A DNA stretch of 64,000 nt from Sinomonas humi (GTDB taxonomy: Bacteria > Actinomycetota > Actinomycetes > Actinomycetales > Micrococcaceae). The notes under the pieces were generated by a model that worked only from the letters and a program-made list of their open reading frames with translations, ran no database searches and was not told the origin of the DNA. A program made the translations under genes and the position numbers. Positions 27,788 through 36,622 of the stretch are shown here, one piece after another. Each line of letters starts with the position of its first letter. Positions within the stretch are counted from its first letter, which is position 1. The stretch lies in NCBI RefSeq assembly GCF_000802235.1, contig NZ_JTDL01000104.1:148652-212651 (forward strand), read 5' to 3'.

Positions 27788-27824
27788 GCTGACTCTCCTT
27801 CGTTGATGTCAAGAAACAGGCTGG

Positions 27825-28607
27825 TCAGTGCCCGGCCTGAGGTGCGGCAACCGCCGCGTGGACGACTGCGAGGACCGCCTCGACGGTCTCCTCGAAGTCG
27901 AGGTCTGAGGAATCGACTGTGTACACGCCGTCGGCCGCCTGGCTGAAGCTCGCGACCGCCGAGTCCTTGCGGTCGCGCTCGAGGACCTGCTCGTGCAGGT
28001 CCTCTGCCGTCTGCGTGCCGCCAAGCTGCAGGCCCCGACGGCGCATCCGAGCCTCCTCCGAGGCCGTCAGGAGGAGTCGGACTTCCGCGTCGCGGGCAAC
28101 GACGGTCGTGATGTCGCGGCCCTCGACCACCATGCGGCGGCCGTGGACTGCGATGAGGGCTCGCTGACGGCGGATGAGCTCATTCCGGACGCCGAGATTC
28201 GTCGCGACGGCGCTGACCGACTGAGAGATCCGTGGTTCGCGGATCTCCGCCGTCACGTCGTGGCCGTGGACCACGACGCTCTCGTGGTCGGCACTCGTGC
28301 TGAGTTCGAGGTCGAGGCCGCGGGCCGCCGCCTCGACGAGAGCGCTGTCCGCGAGATCAACCCCCCGATCGAGGCAGTCCCACGTGACCGCGCGGTACAT
28401 CGCACCCGTGTCCAGATACGCGACACGCAGGCGCCGCGCCACTTCCTTCGACACGCTGGACTTGCCCGAGCCGGAGGGACCGTCAATCGCGACCACGAGC
28501 GGGCGTCCGACGCGAAGCGGCTCTTCGCCGGGCACCGGCGTGTAGCGAACGCTCGTGCCCCTCGACGTGCTCGACGAGCTGAATTCCGTCACTGCAGCAC
28601 CCGCCAT
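27825..28607 (-). CDS. cmk: Cytidylate kinase
   Basis: This 260-residue enzyme phosphorylates CMP and dCMP using ATP. The P-loop IDGPSGSGKSSVSKE lies near residue 40, LDTGAMYRAVTWD in the CMP-binding region near 71, and GRDITTVVARDAEVRLLLTAS near 163 covers the LID side. A short disordered N-terminal extension is present. The ATG at 28607 follows GGAGGAGCGGGG and overlaps the end of tyrA by 19 bp. It is followed by der after 37 bp. Confidence 0.95.
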   Translation of the reverse strand: MAGAAVTEFSSSSTSRGTSVRYTPVPGEEPLRVGRPLVVAIDGPSGSGKSSVSKEVARRLRVAYLDTGAMYRAVTWDCLDRGVDLADSALVEAAARGLDLELSTSADHESVVVHGHDVTAEIREPRISQSVSAVATNLGVRNELIRRQRALIAVHGRRMVVEGRDITTVVARDAEVRLLLTASEEARMRRRGLQLGGTQTAEDLHEQVLERDRKDSAVASFSQAADGVYTVDSSDLDFEETVEAVLAVVHAAVAAPQAGH

Positions 28608-29689
28608 CCCCGCTCCTCCAGTTCCGCCACCAGGTCATCGTGCTTGCTCGGAAGCACGGAGATCTCCACCATGCCCACGTTGCGCCCCGACGAGTGGTCG
28701 AGGCGCAGGTCCTCAAGGTTCACGCCGATCTCTCCGATCTCCGTGAGCAGCTTGGCGATCTGCCCGGGCCGGTCATCGACGAGCACGGTGAGCCATGCGA
28801 ACGCTTGCGGCGGCCCGCCGTGCTTGCCGGGAATGCGCGCCTGGCCCGCATTCCCCTCGCTCATGAGCTGTGCGAGGTCGAGCCGCGCTCCCGGCGCCGT
28901 CGGCGCCTCGAGCGTGCCGATGAGCCGCTCGACGTCCTCCCGCACACCGTACAGGTGCTTGACGAGCTTGTCCGCGTTCGCACCAAGGATCTGGATCCAG
29001 AGGTCGGGATCGCTTGCCGCTATGCGTGTGGTGTCCCGCAGCCCGTTGCCGGCGAGCGAGAGGAGCCGGAGGTCGGTGCCCTGGAGACGGCTCGCAAGGA
29101 GCGATGACATGACCTGCGGGAGGTGGCTCACGAGGGCAACGGCCTCGTCGTGCTCGTCGGCGTCGAACTCCACGACGGTGGCACCGAGGTCGGCCCCAAG
29201 CGCCTTGGCGAGGCGCACGGCGTCGTCCGACGCCTCCCGGTGAGCGCACACGACCCACGGCATCGATGTGAAGAGCTCGCCGCGGGCAGCCACCGGCCCC
29301 GATTTCTCGCGCCCCGCCATAGGGTGCGTCCCCACATACCGGGAGAGGTCCACCGACCGCCCGCGCAGCTCCGCGAGGATGGCGGACTTCACGCTCGCGA
29401 TGTCGACGACGACGGCGCGAGGCCAGCGTGCGAGCGCACGCTCAACCACGTCAGCCGTCACGTCCGGCGGAGCCGCGACGACGACGAGCTGCGGCTCGAC
29501 CCCGCGGTCCGCCTCGAGTTCGGCCACAGGCCGACCGGCGCCGATGTCAACGGCGACCGCTTGATGGGTGGGCGAGGGATCCTCAAGGAAGACGGGGACG
29601 CCGCGGTGCTCGAGCCCGAGTCCGATGCTCGTGCCGAGGAGGCCCGTGCCGATTACGACGACGGGGCCGCCCAAGTGCGTCGGAGCCAT
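28589..29689 (-). CDS. tyrA: Prephenate dehydrogenase with C-terminal ACT domain
   Basis: A 366-residue enzyme of tyrosine synthesis that converts prephenate to 4-hydroxyphenylpyruvate with NAD(P). The Rossmann start VVVIGTGLLGTSIGLGLE (residues ~10-27) and the conserved VGTHPMAGREKSG near 120 are clear. The last ~75 residues form an ACT-like domain (AWLTVLVDDRPGQIAKLLTEIGE), fitting feedback control by tyrosine. It lies three bases after the pseudouridine synthase gene. Confidence 0.94.
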   Translation of the reverse strand: MAPTHLGGPVVVIGTGLLGTSIGLGLEHRGVPVFLEDPSPTHQAVAVDIGAGRPVAELEADRGVEPQLVVVAAPPDVTADVVERALARWPRAVVVDIASVKSAILAELRGRSVDLSRYVGTHPMAGREKSGPVAARGELFTSMPWVVCAHREASDDAVRLAKALGADLGATVVEFDADEHDEAVALVSHLPQVMSSLLASRLQGTDLRLLSLAGNGLRDTTRIAASDPDLWIQILGANADKLVKHLYGVREDVERLIGTLEAPTAPGARLDLAQLMSEGNAGQARIPGKHGGPPQAFAWLTVLVDDRPGQIAKLLTEIGEIGVNLEDLRLDHSSGRNVGMVEISVLPSKHDDLVAELEERGWRVLQ

Positions 29690-29692
29690 CCC

Positions 29693-30727
29693 CTAGAGCC
29701 CCACAGCCGCCATGAGGTGCCCGACTTCCTGCTTGCCGAGCTTCCGGATGGTGCCCTGCTTCTGGTCGCCGAGGCCGATCGGCCCGATCTTCGCGCGGAC
29801 AAGCCGCTGGACGGGGAAGCCGATCGCGTCGAACATCCGGCGGACGATCCGGTTCTTGCCCGAGTGCAGCACGACCTCGACGAGCACGAAGCCCGGGGTC
29901 GAGTCGACGAGCTTGAACGAGTCGACCTTTGCGAGGCCGTCTTCGAGCTCTATCCCGCGCCGGAGCTGCGCACCGACGCCGTGCGGCATCGGCCCGCGGA
30001 CCTGCACGACGTACGTCTTCGGCACCTCATACGAAGGGTGCGAAAGGCGGTTGGCCAGCTCGCCGTCGTTCGTGAGGAGGAGAAGCCCCTCGGTGTTCGT
30101 GTCGAGCCGGCCGACGTGGAAGAGCCGCTCCGGAGTGCCCGGGCGGAGGTAGTCCGAGATGCACGGGCGGCCCTCCGGGTCGTCCATCGTGGACACGACT
30201 CCGCGCGGCTTGTTGAAGGCCATGTAGACGAGGTTCTCGTTGAGCTGGACCCGCACCCCATCTACGTGGATGACGTCGGTCTCCGGGTTGACCCGGCTGC
30301 CGAGCTCGGTGACGAGCTGGCCGTTGACCTCAACGCGGCCCTGCTCGATGAGCTCTTCGCACACGCGGCGCGAGGCGACGCCCGCGTTCGCCATGACCTT
30401 CTGGAGGCGTACGCCCTCGTCGTTCATCTCTGCGCGCGTACGGGGCTTGTGCTGCGGCAGCGGAGTCGGAGACTTCCGCTCCGGGCGCTGAACGGCGCCG
30501 AGATTTCGGCCGAAGCGCTCGTTCGCGAACGGAGCAGCTCCCGTCCCCTTGGGCTGGGGCCGCTCGCCGCGCTTCCGCTGGGAACCCTTCGGAGCGCCCT
30601 TGGCGCCGCCGCGGGCAGCGTTCCCGCGGCCCCCGAACGAGCTCGAATTGCTCTGGCCCGCGCTCTTGTTCTGGGTGGGGCGTTGCCCCCTGTTGCGTGG
30701 TGAACCCTGGCGTCCCGCCTGTGTCAT
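29693..30727 (-). CDS. rRNA pseudouridine synthase, RsuA/RluB family
   Basis: A 344-residue enzyme that isomerises a specific uridine in rRNA. About 100 disordered Gly/Arg/Lys-rich N-terminal residues precede an S4 RNA-binding domain (VRLQKVMANAGVASRRVCEELI) and the catalytic domain, whose Asp is in GRLDTNTEGLLLLTND near 222. The product is RluB-like by context (next to scpB in many Actinobacteria). The exact target position in rRNA is not readable from sequence. Confidence 0.92.
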   Translation of the reverse strand: MTQAGRQGSPRNRGQRPTQNKSAGQSNSSSFGGRGNAARGGAKGAPKGSQRKRGERPQPKGTGAAPFANERFGRNLGAVQRPERKSPTPLPQHKPRTRAEMNDEGVRLQKVMANAGVASRRVCEELIEQGRVEVNGQLVTELGSRVNPETDVIHVDGVRVQLNENLVYMAFNKPRGVVSTMDDPEGRPCISDYLRPGTPERLFHVGRLDTNTEGLLLLTNDGELANRLSHPSYEVPKTYVVQVRGPMPHGVGAQLRRGIELEDGLAKVDSFKLVDSTPGFVLVEVVLHSGKNRIVRRMFDAIGFPVQRLVRAKIGPIGLGDQKQGTIRKLGKQEVGHLMAAVGL

Positions 30728-30858
30728 GACCCGGCCTCAAGTTTGTTGGTAAGGAAAGGGCCTCAAGGCCCCCATCTACGATACCGGATAGGGCACTCCC
30801 GCTTGGGTCAAGCGTGAGCCACGTCTCGCTTCAAGCCGGCAACTGAGCAGACAGCCGC

Positions 30859-31410
30859 TCATTGCTCCAGCTCGATGGCCGCGAGGTCCTCGATCCCCGG
30901 CAGGTGGGGCGAGAGCTGCGGAAGCTCGGACACCGAGCCGATGCCGAGCCGCTCAAGGAAGTACGACGTCGTCTGGTACAGGATCGCGCCCGACTCCGGG
31001 TCCGTCCCGGCTTCCTCGATGAGCCCGCGGGTCACAAGCGTGCGCACTACGGAGTCCACGTTGACCCCGCGGATTGCGGCGACGCGAGAGCGCGCAACGG
31101 GCTGCCGGTAGGCGATGACGGCAAGCGTCTCGAGCGCCGCCTGGGTGAGCCTGGCCGTCTGGCCTTCGAGGACGTACTTCGAGACCATCTCGGCGAACTC
31201 CGGTCTCGAGTAGAACCGCCATCCGCCGGCCACGGAACGGAGTTCGAACCCGCGGCCCTCGGCCTCGTACTCGGCCGCGAGCCGGGAAAGCAGGTCCTCG
31301 ACCTCGGGCTGTGGCAGTTCGAGCGTCACCGCGAGCTCGGCTGCGCTCACGGGCACCTCGACGACCATGAGTACCGCCTCGAGTGCGGCGGCGTGCGGAT
31401 TACCCTGCAT
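30859..31410 (-). CDS. scpB: Segregation and condensation protein B
   Basis: A 183-residue protein made of two winged-helix domains; it binds ScpA and is part of the SMC-ScpAB condensin. Typical features are ALEAVLMVVEVPVSAAELA at the start and LTQAALETLAVIAYRQPVARS near 88, followed by IRGVNVDSVVRTLVTRGLIEE. It overlaps the end of scpA by 11 bp. Confidence 0.95.
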   Translation of the reverse strand: MQGNPHAAALEAVLMVVEVPVSAAELAVTLELPQPEVEDLLSRLAAEYEAEGRGFELRSVAGGWRFYSRPEFAEMVSKYVLEGQTARLTQAALETLAVIAYRQPVARSRVAAIRGVNVDSVVRTLVTRGLIEEAGTDPESGAILYQTTSYFLERLGIGSVSELPQLSPHLPGIEDLAAIELEQ

Positions 31411-32380
31411 CCTGCTTCTCCTCCTCCCCCGTGCCTTCTCCTGCGCCTTCTCCTGCGCCTTCCCTCAAGCCTTCCCCCAGGCCTTCCCCCAGGTTCTGCG
31501 GTGAGCCGACCGCGGTCGGCGCGCCGGCGTCGTCGTACTCCTCGCTCAGCCGATCGGCGCTCCAGTCCTGCCCCGCCGTCCACCGCACCCTGAGCTCCGC
31601 GAGCGGGGCGGCCTGTTCGAAGGCCACGGCGCGGTCGCGGAACATCTCGAGCAGCGCAAGGAAGCGGGCCACGATCATGAGGCGCGAATCGGCGTCGGCG
31701 GTCAGGACCCGGAAGCTCTGCGGACCGCCCGCACGCAAGCGCTCGCCCAGGATTGCAGCCTGTTCCCGCACGCTCACTGGCGGCGCGTGCAGGTGCGCGA
31801 GTCCGACTTCCGACGGCGGAGCCTCCTTCGGCGCGAACGCCTTCGCGGCAAGGGCGGCGAACTGCTCCGGGGTGTGCTGCCAGACGAGCTCGGGCAGGAG
31901 CGCGGCGAACGCCGGCTCAAGGCCCACGGCCCTCGGGTAGCGGCGTCCCTCGGTTTCGAGAGTCTCTCCGAAGATCGCCGCGATCTCCTTGAACGCCTTG
32001 TACTGCAGCAGCCGGGCGAAGAGCAGATCGCGGGCCTCGAGCCGCGCGACATCCTCCTCATCCTCGACCTCCCCCTGCGGCAGGAGCCGAGCCGCCTTGA
32101 GGTCAAGGAGCGTCGCGGCGATGACGAGGAACTCGCTCGCTTCGTCGAGCGCCCACTCCTCGCCTCGTTCCTGCATGGCGCGGATGTAGGCGATGAAGTC
32201 GTCGGTCACGGTCGCAAGCGCCACTTCGGTGATGTCGAGGCGGCGCTTGGCGATCAGCCCGAGGAGAGCGTCGAACGGGCCCGTGAAGTTGTCCAGCCGG
32301 ACCTCGAAGCCGGAGGCGGTCTCGGCAGTCAGTTCGCCAGCACTCGGTTCGCCCGCGGGCGGCTCGCTAAGGCGCCCCAC
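31400..32380 (-). CDS. scpA: Segregation and condensation protein A
   Basis: The kleisin subunit of the SMC-ScpAB condensin, about 326 residues. The ScpA start EVRLDNFTGPFDALLGLIAKRRLDITEV is clear near residue 29, and the C-terminal winged helix ends near ELRVRWTAGQDWSADRL. A GTG at 32380 overlapping the ParA stop is preferred; an ATG at 32431 in the same frame would add 17 residues inside the parA coding sequence. The last ~25 residues are a low-complexity Gly-Glu tail encoded by short DNA repeats, unusual for this protein. Confidence 0.92.
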   Translation of the reverse strand: MGRLSEPPAGEPSAGELTAETASGFEVRLDNFTGPFDALLGLIAKRRLDITEVALATVTDDFIAYIRAMQERGEEWALDEASEFLVIAATLLDLKAARLLPQGEVEDEEDVARLEARDLLFARLLQYKAFKEIAAIFGETLETEGRRYPRAVGLEPAFAALLPELVWQHTPEQFAALAAKAFAPKEAPPSEVGLAHLHAPPVSVREQAAILGERLRAGGPQSFRVLTADADSRLMIVARFLALLEMFRDRAVAFEQAAPLAELRVRWTAGQDWSADRLSEEYDDAGAPTAVGSPQNLGEGLGEGLREGAGEGAGEGTGEEEKQDAG

Positions 32381-33278
32381 CGCGGGCCACGAGCTCACGC
32401 GCGAGCCGCCGGTAGGCCTCCGCGCCCGCATGGTTCGTTGCGTAGCGGGTGATGGGTTCGGCCGCTACGGTCGCGTCGGCGAACTTGATGGTGCGCTTGA
32501 TGACCGAATCAAAGACCTTGTCGCCGAAGGCCTCGATGAGGCGCGCGAGCACCTCCCGGCTGTGCAGCGTCCGCGAGTCGTACATCGTGGCGAGGACGCC
32601 GTCGACGACGAGGCGCGGGTTGAGGCGGTCCTGCACCTTCTCGATCGTCTCGACGAGGAGGGCGACGGCGCGCAGCGCGAAGAACTCGCAGATGAGCGGG
32701 ATGATCACGCCGTGCGCGGCTGAGAGCGCGTTGACCGTGAGCAGGCCAAGGGAGGGCTGGCAGTCGATGAGGACGAGGTCGTAGTCGTTCTCGACTTTGC
32801 GGAGCGCGCTTGCGAGGACCTGCTCGCGGGCCACCTCGGTGACGAGCTGGACCTCCGCCGCGGAGAGGTCGATGTTGGCCGGGAGGAGGTCGAGGTTCTC
32901 TATCTCGGTCTTGCGGATCGCGTCGCGGATGTCGACGTGCCGGTCCATCATGACGTTGTACACGGTGAGGTCGAGTTCGTGGGGGTTCGTCCCCAGACCG
33001 GCCGACGCCGCGCCCTGGGGGTCGAAGTCCACGATCAGGACCCGGCGGCCGTACTCCGCGAGGGCGGCAGCGAGGTTGATGGCCGAGGTCGTCTTGCCGA
33101 CCCCGCCCTTCTGGTTGACCATCGCGATGATCCGCGCGGGCCCGTGGGACTCGAGCGGGGCGGGTACGGGATACTCGCGTTCGGGACGGCCCGTGGGACC
33201 GAGTACGACGTCGGTGAGGTCTTCGGTGATGCCGTCCAGAGTCGCCGAGCTCTGCTCTGTGCTCACGTATCCATCCAC
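32367..33278 (-). CDS. ParA/Soj-family ATPase
   Basis: A 303-residue deviant Walker ATPase. The P-loop MVNQKGGVGKTTSAINLA lies near residue 53, the Walker A' segment VLIVDFDPQGAAS near 86, and DLVLIDCQPSLGLLTVN near 163. It heads the scpAB cluster, the typical place for this chromosomal ParA paralogue in Actinobacteria; there is no adjacent parB, so it is probably not the main partition ATPase. An ATG at 33278 and a GTG four codons later are both possible starts. Confidence 0.92.
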   Translation of the reverse strand: MDGYVSTEQSSATLDGITEDLTDVVLGPTGRPEREYPVPAPLESHGPARIIAMVNQKGGVGKTTSAINLAAALAEYGRRVLIVDFDPQGAASAGLGTNPHELDLTVYNVMMDRHVDIRDAIRKTEIENLDLLPANIDLSAAEVQLVTEVAREQVLASALRKVENDYDLVLIDCQPSLGLLTVNALSAAHGVIIPLICEFFALRAVALLVETIEKVQDRLNPRLVVDGVLATMYDSRTLHSREVLARLIEAFGDKVFDSVIKRTIKFADATVAAEPITRYATNHAGAEAYRRLARELVARGGAP

Positions 33279-33413
33279 ACTTTCGAATCGCTGTCTGCGG
33301 CTTCCTGAGACCCAACCCTACACGCGCACGACTCGCAACTCGGTGACCTTGAGACATACCCTCGCTTGAGCCTTGACCCTCAAGTAGAGCCTCAATGTTG
33401 CCCTTAAGCGCGC

Positions 33414-33445
33414 ACGTCCCGCGGGAGCAAAAACCCGCGGGACGT
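33414..33445. terminator. Strong hairpin between parA and dctA
   Basis: A perfect 12-bp stem, ACGTCCCGCGGG and its complement, encloses the loop AGCAAAAA. It lies downstream of the leftward dctA gene and 136 bp upstream of parA, so its likely job is to stop dctA transcription before the ParA-ScpAB cluster. Confidence 0.6.
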
Positions 33446-33490
33446 GACGTTTGGACGGAGAACGACCGTCGGAAGGTGACGTTTGGACGG
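33444..33490. repeat. Direct repeat GTGACGTTTGGACGG
   Basis: Two exact 15-base copies lie at 33444-33458 and 33476-33490. The first overlaps the end of the hairpin stem and the second abuts the dctA stop codon. No function is evident. Confidence 0.5.
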
Positions 33491-34870
33491 TTAGAGGCGT
33501 GCAGGCTCCGGAAGCTCCGCTCGAGGCGACTCCTCTACGGCGTCGGCGCGATCGTCGTCGTCGGCGAGCATCGTGGTCTCGTCGAACGGAAGGCGGCCGG
33601 AGAGCACCTCTCGGACCCGGGGGCGGTCGATCTCACGGGTCCACACGCCCATCAGGATGGTCGCGACGGCGTTTCCGGTGAAGTTGGTGAGGGCGCGGGC
33701 CTCGGACATGAACCGGTCGATGCCGACGATGAACGAGACGCCGCCCACGAGCTGCGGGGCGTGGGACTGGAGGCCGCCCGCGAGCGTCGCAAGGCCTGCG
33801 CCGCTCACACCGGCCGCGCCCTTGGAGGCGATGATCATGAAGACGAGGAGTGCGATCTGCTCGCCGAGGTTCATCGGCTGGCCCATTGCGGTCGCAATGA
33901 AGAGCGACGCCATCGTGAGGTAGATCGCGGTTCCGTCAAGGTTGAACGAGTAGCCGGTGGGGACGGTCACGCCCACGACTGGCTTCGACACACCGAGGTG
34001 CTCCATCTTGGCGATGAGGCGCGGCAGCGCAGCCTCGGAGGACGAGGTCGAGACGATGATGAGGTACTCGCGGGCGAGGTACTTCATGAGCTTGAAGATG
34101 TTGACGCCGCCGACGGCGCGCAGGAGCGTTCCGAGGATGACGACGACGAACAGGAGGCACGTGATGTAGAACGCGACCATGAGCGTCAGAAGGCTCACAA
34201 CGGCCTTCCAGCCCGTGGTTCCAACGACGGCGGCAATCGCACCGAACGCGCCGATCGGGGCGACCCACATGATCATGATGAGGATGCGGAACACGAGCAC
34301 CTGCGCCTGGCGGATGAACTCGAGGAGCATTGCGCCCGCCTTGCCCATGCGCTGGAGCGCGAAGCCGACAAGGAGTGCGACGAAGAGCGTCTGGAGCACC
34401 TGAACGGACGTAAGGGCTGAGACGAGCGTGTTCGGGATGATCCCGAGCAGGAAATCGGACGTACCCGAGGCCGCGGGTGCCTTGTACGTCGCATCCTTGA
34501 GGTCGAGACCGGATCCGGGGTGGATGATGTTGCCGACAATGAGACCGACGGCGAGCGCGAACGTGCTCATCACCATGAAGTAGACGAGCGCGAGGCCACC
34601 GACCTTGCCGACGGTTGCGGCCTTCGCGATCGAGCCGATGCCGAGCACGATCGTGCAGAAGATCACGGGGGCGATCATCATCTTGATCAGGTTGACGAAC
34701 GCATCGCCGAGCGGCTTCATATTGGCCGCGACCCCGTCCTTGCCGGGGAACATGAGACCGACGACGACGCCGAGCACCACGGCGACGACGACGGCGATGT
34801 AGAGCCAGTGGGTGCGATCGGCCTTCTTCTTCGCCGGCTGCTTCGCCGGCGCCAGGGGCACGCTTGCCAT
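33491..34870 (-). CDS. dctA: C4-dicarboxylate/proton (sodium) symporter, DctA family
   Basis: A 459-residue DAACS-family inner-membrane transporter for succinate, fumarate or malate. Eight hydrophobic helices and two re-entrant loops are expected; signatures include FVNLIKMMIAPVIFCTIVLGIG near 58, the serine-rich STSSSEAALPRLIAKME near 283 and VPTGYSFNLDGTAIYLTMA near 312. The ATG at 34870 follows GAAGAGGA; a longer open frame upstream is antisense to the kinase gene. It is divergent from the adjacent sensor kinase gene, which suggests control by that two-component system. Start and lipid-facing helices look intact. Confidence 0.92.
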   Translation of the reverse strand: MASVPLAPAKQPAKKKADRTHWLYIAVVVAVVLGVVVGLMFPGKDGVAANMKPLGDAFVNLIKMMIAPVIFCTIVLGIGSIAKAATVGKVGGLALVYFMVMSTFALAVGLIVGNIIHPGSGLDLKDATYKAPAASGTSDFLLGIIPNTLVSALTSVQVLQTLFVALLVGFALQRMGKAGAMLLEFIRQAQVLVFRILIMIMWVAPIGAFGAIAAVVGTTGWKAVVSLLTLMVAFYITCLLFVVVILGTLLRAVGGVNIFKLMKYLAREYLIIVSTSSSEAALPRLIAKMEHLGVSKPVVGVTVPTGYSFNLDGTAIYLTMASLFIATAMGQPMNLGEQIALLVFMIIASKGAAGVSGAGLATLAGGLQSHAPQLVGGVSFIVGIDRFMSEARALTNFTGNAVATILMGVWTREIDRPRVREVLSGRLPFDETTMLADDDDRADAVEESPRAELPEPARL

Positions 34871-34899
34871 GAGTCCTCTTCCTCGAGTGGGGGGCCGCG

Positions 34900-34976
34900 T
34901 CCCTGTGACCGCGGCCATACCACCTTCCCGTAGAGTGTGAGGGGGACCACCCTTGCGTTCATATTGGTCACAGGGA
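34900..34976. promoter_or_regulatory. Inverted repeat between dctA and the kinase gene
   Basis: TCCCTGTGACC at 34900-34910 and its exact complement GGTCACAGGGA at 34966-34976 are separated by 55 bp in the 138-bp divergent promoter region. Two half-sites in opposite orientation, each facing one gene, fit binding by the response regulator encoded nearby. This is inference. Confidence 0.45.
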
Positions 34977-35008
34977 TTCCCCTCGACACGAAGAGGAGAG
35001 GAAGCGCG

Positions 35009-36622
35009 ATGCGGCAGTTGAGCCTCGCGCGGAGGCTGTTCCTCCTGCTCGTTCTCGCGGTCGTCCTCTTCACAGCCTTCACCGGCACGGCGTTCTACTT
35101 GGACGCCAGAGATCAGCTCCACCAGGCCGCCGGGAACCGGACCCTCGCTGTCGCCGAGGCGATCGCGGACAGCCCTCTCGTCGCCAACGCTGCGCTCGAG
35201 GCAGGGCGCACGAATCCGACGCCCGCCCTCCAGCCGTACGCGGAACAGGTCATCTCCGACGCCAAGCTGGACTTCATTACGATCATGGCGCCCGACGGGA
35301 CGCGCTGGACCCACCCGAACCCTTCGGAGATTGGCGGCAAGTACATCGGGTCGACTTCCGAGGCGCTCGCCGGGCACCCGTTCACCGAGACGTACACGGG
35401 CACTCTCGGACCCTCTGTGAGGACGATCGTCCCGATCAAGGCCCCAGGCTCGGGGCGCGTCCTGGGGATGGTCGCAGCCGGAGTGACGGTCACGAACCTC
35501 GACGTCGCGCTCGCTTCGCGGCTCCCCGCGCTCCTGGGGATCGCCGTCGTCGTCCTCCTCCTCGGCTCCGTCGGCGCTGCCATCCTCGAACGGCGCCTCT
35601 CGAAGGCGACCCACGGTTACGGACTCGAGCAGCTGAGCCAGCTCTTCGCCTACTACGAGTCGGTGCTGCACTCGGTGCGGGAGGGCGTCGTCATGGTCGA
35701 TCCCCGGGGGCGGCTCGTGATCCGCAACGACCAAGCCTCAGAGCTGCTCGGCCTCCCCAACACCGAAGCGAGCGCCCCCGCTCCCCTGCTGGCCGACGTG
35801 GACCTGCCGGAGAGCCTCCGCGCGCTCCTCGCCAGCGGCCGCACGGCTCATGACGAGATCCATTTGACGAAGGACCGCGTGCTGGTTGTGAACCAGGAGC
35901 CGGCGTCCGTCCCCGATCGCCGTGGCGCCCGGCGTCTCGGCTCCGTCGCGACCTTGCGCGATCAGACGGAGATCGAGACGCTCGGCTCGGAGCTCGCGAC
36001 CATGCGCACGCTCTCCGATGCCCTCCGCAGCCAGACACACGAGCACGCGAACCGCCTCCACACGATCGTCTCGCTCCTCGAGCTCGGCCGCACGGATCAG
36101 GCGCTCGAGTTCGCGACTGAGGACCTCTCGCTGAGCCAGTCCCTCGCGAACGAGCTCGTAGTCTCCGTCCAGGAGCCGGTCCTCGCGGCGCTCGTCATGG
36201 GCAAAGCGGCGCAAGCCCACGAGCGCGGGGTGCGCCTCGATGCCGAGGCCACGGGAAGCCTCGCAGACGCTGGCCTCGAGCCTCAGCACCTCGTCACCAT
36301 CGTGGGCAACCTGCTGGACAATGCGATCGACGCGGCCGCGGCGGCTGAGCCTCCCCGGTGGGTCGCGCTCGAGCTCCACGAGGAAGCCGGAGGCGTGCTC
36401 ATCGAGGTCTCTGACTCAGGGACCGGCGTGCCGCCCGCCGAGCGCGAGCGGATTCTGCAGTTCGGCCATTCGACGAAGCCCCACGGGACAGCCGGGCGTG
36501 GCCTGGGCCTTGCGCTCGCGCGTCGGTCCGCCGAGGCGCTGGGCGGTACTCTCGCCGTTGAGGGGACGGGCGGTGCGGTCTTCACCGTGTCGATCCCCGC
36601 GCGAAACGGAAGGAAAGGATGA
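35009..36622 (+). CDS. CitA/DcuS-type sensor histidine kinase
   Basis: A 537-residue membrane sensor for extracellular carboxylates. It has a transmembrane helix near residues 9-30, an extracytoplasmic PAS-like domain (~35-170), a second helix near 173-193, a cytoplasmic PAS domain (~215-330), an H-box with His in SQTHEHANRLHTI near 350, the N-box NLLDNAIDAA near 435 and a GTAGRGLGLAL G-box near 494. ATG at 35009 follows AGGAGAGGAA. Its stop overlaps the response regulator start (ATGA). Divergence from dctA points to a C4-dicarboxylate or citrate signal. Confidence 0.93.
   Translation: MRQLSLARRLFLLLVLAVVLFTAFTGTAFYLDARDQLHQAAGNRTLAVAEAIADSPLVANAALEAGRTNPTPALQPYAEQVISDAKLDFITIMAPDGTRWTHPNPSEIGGKYIGSTSEALAGHPFTETYTGTLGPSVRTIVPIKAPGSGRVLGMVAAGVTVTNLDVALASRLPALLGIAVVVLLLGSVGAAILERRLSKATHGYGLEQLSQLFAYYESVLHSVREGVVMVDPRGRLVIRNDQASELLGLPNTEASAPAPLLADVDLPESLRALLASGRTAHDEIHLTKDRVLVVNQEPASVPDRRGARRLGSVATLRDQTEIETLGSELATMRTLSDALRSQTHEHANRLHTIVSLLELGRTDQALEFATEDLSLSQSLANELVVSVQEPVLAALVMGKAAQAHERGVRLDAEATGSLADAGLEPQHLVTIVGNLLDNAIDAAAAAEPPRWVALELHEEAGGVLIEVSDSGTGVPPAERERILQFGHSTKPHGTAGRGLGLALARRSAEALGGTLAVEGTGGAVFTVSIPARNGRKG

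Noticed and set aside
34871..35734. N-terminal extension of the dctA frame
   Set aside because: The extension is antisense to the sensor kinase gene; DctA homology and a good ribosome binding site start at 34870.
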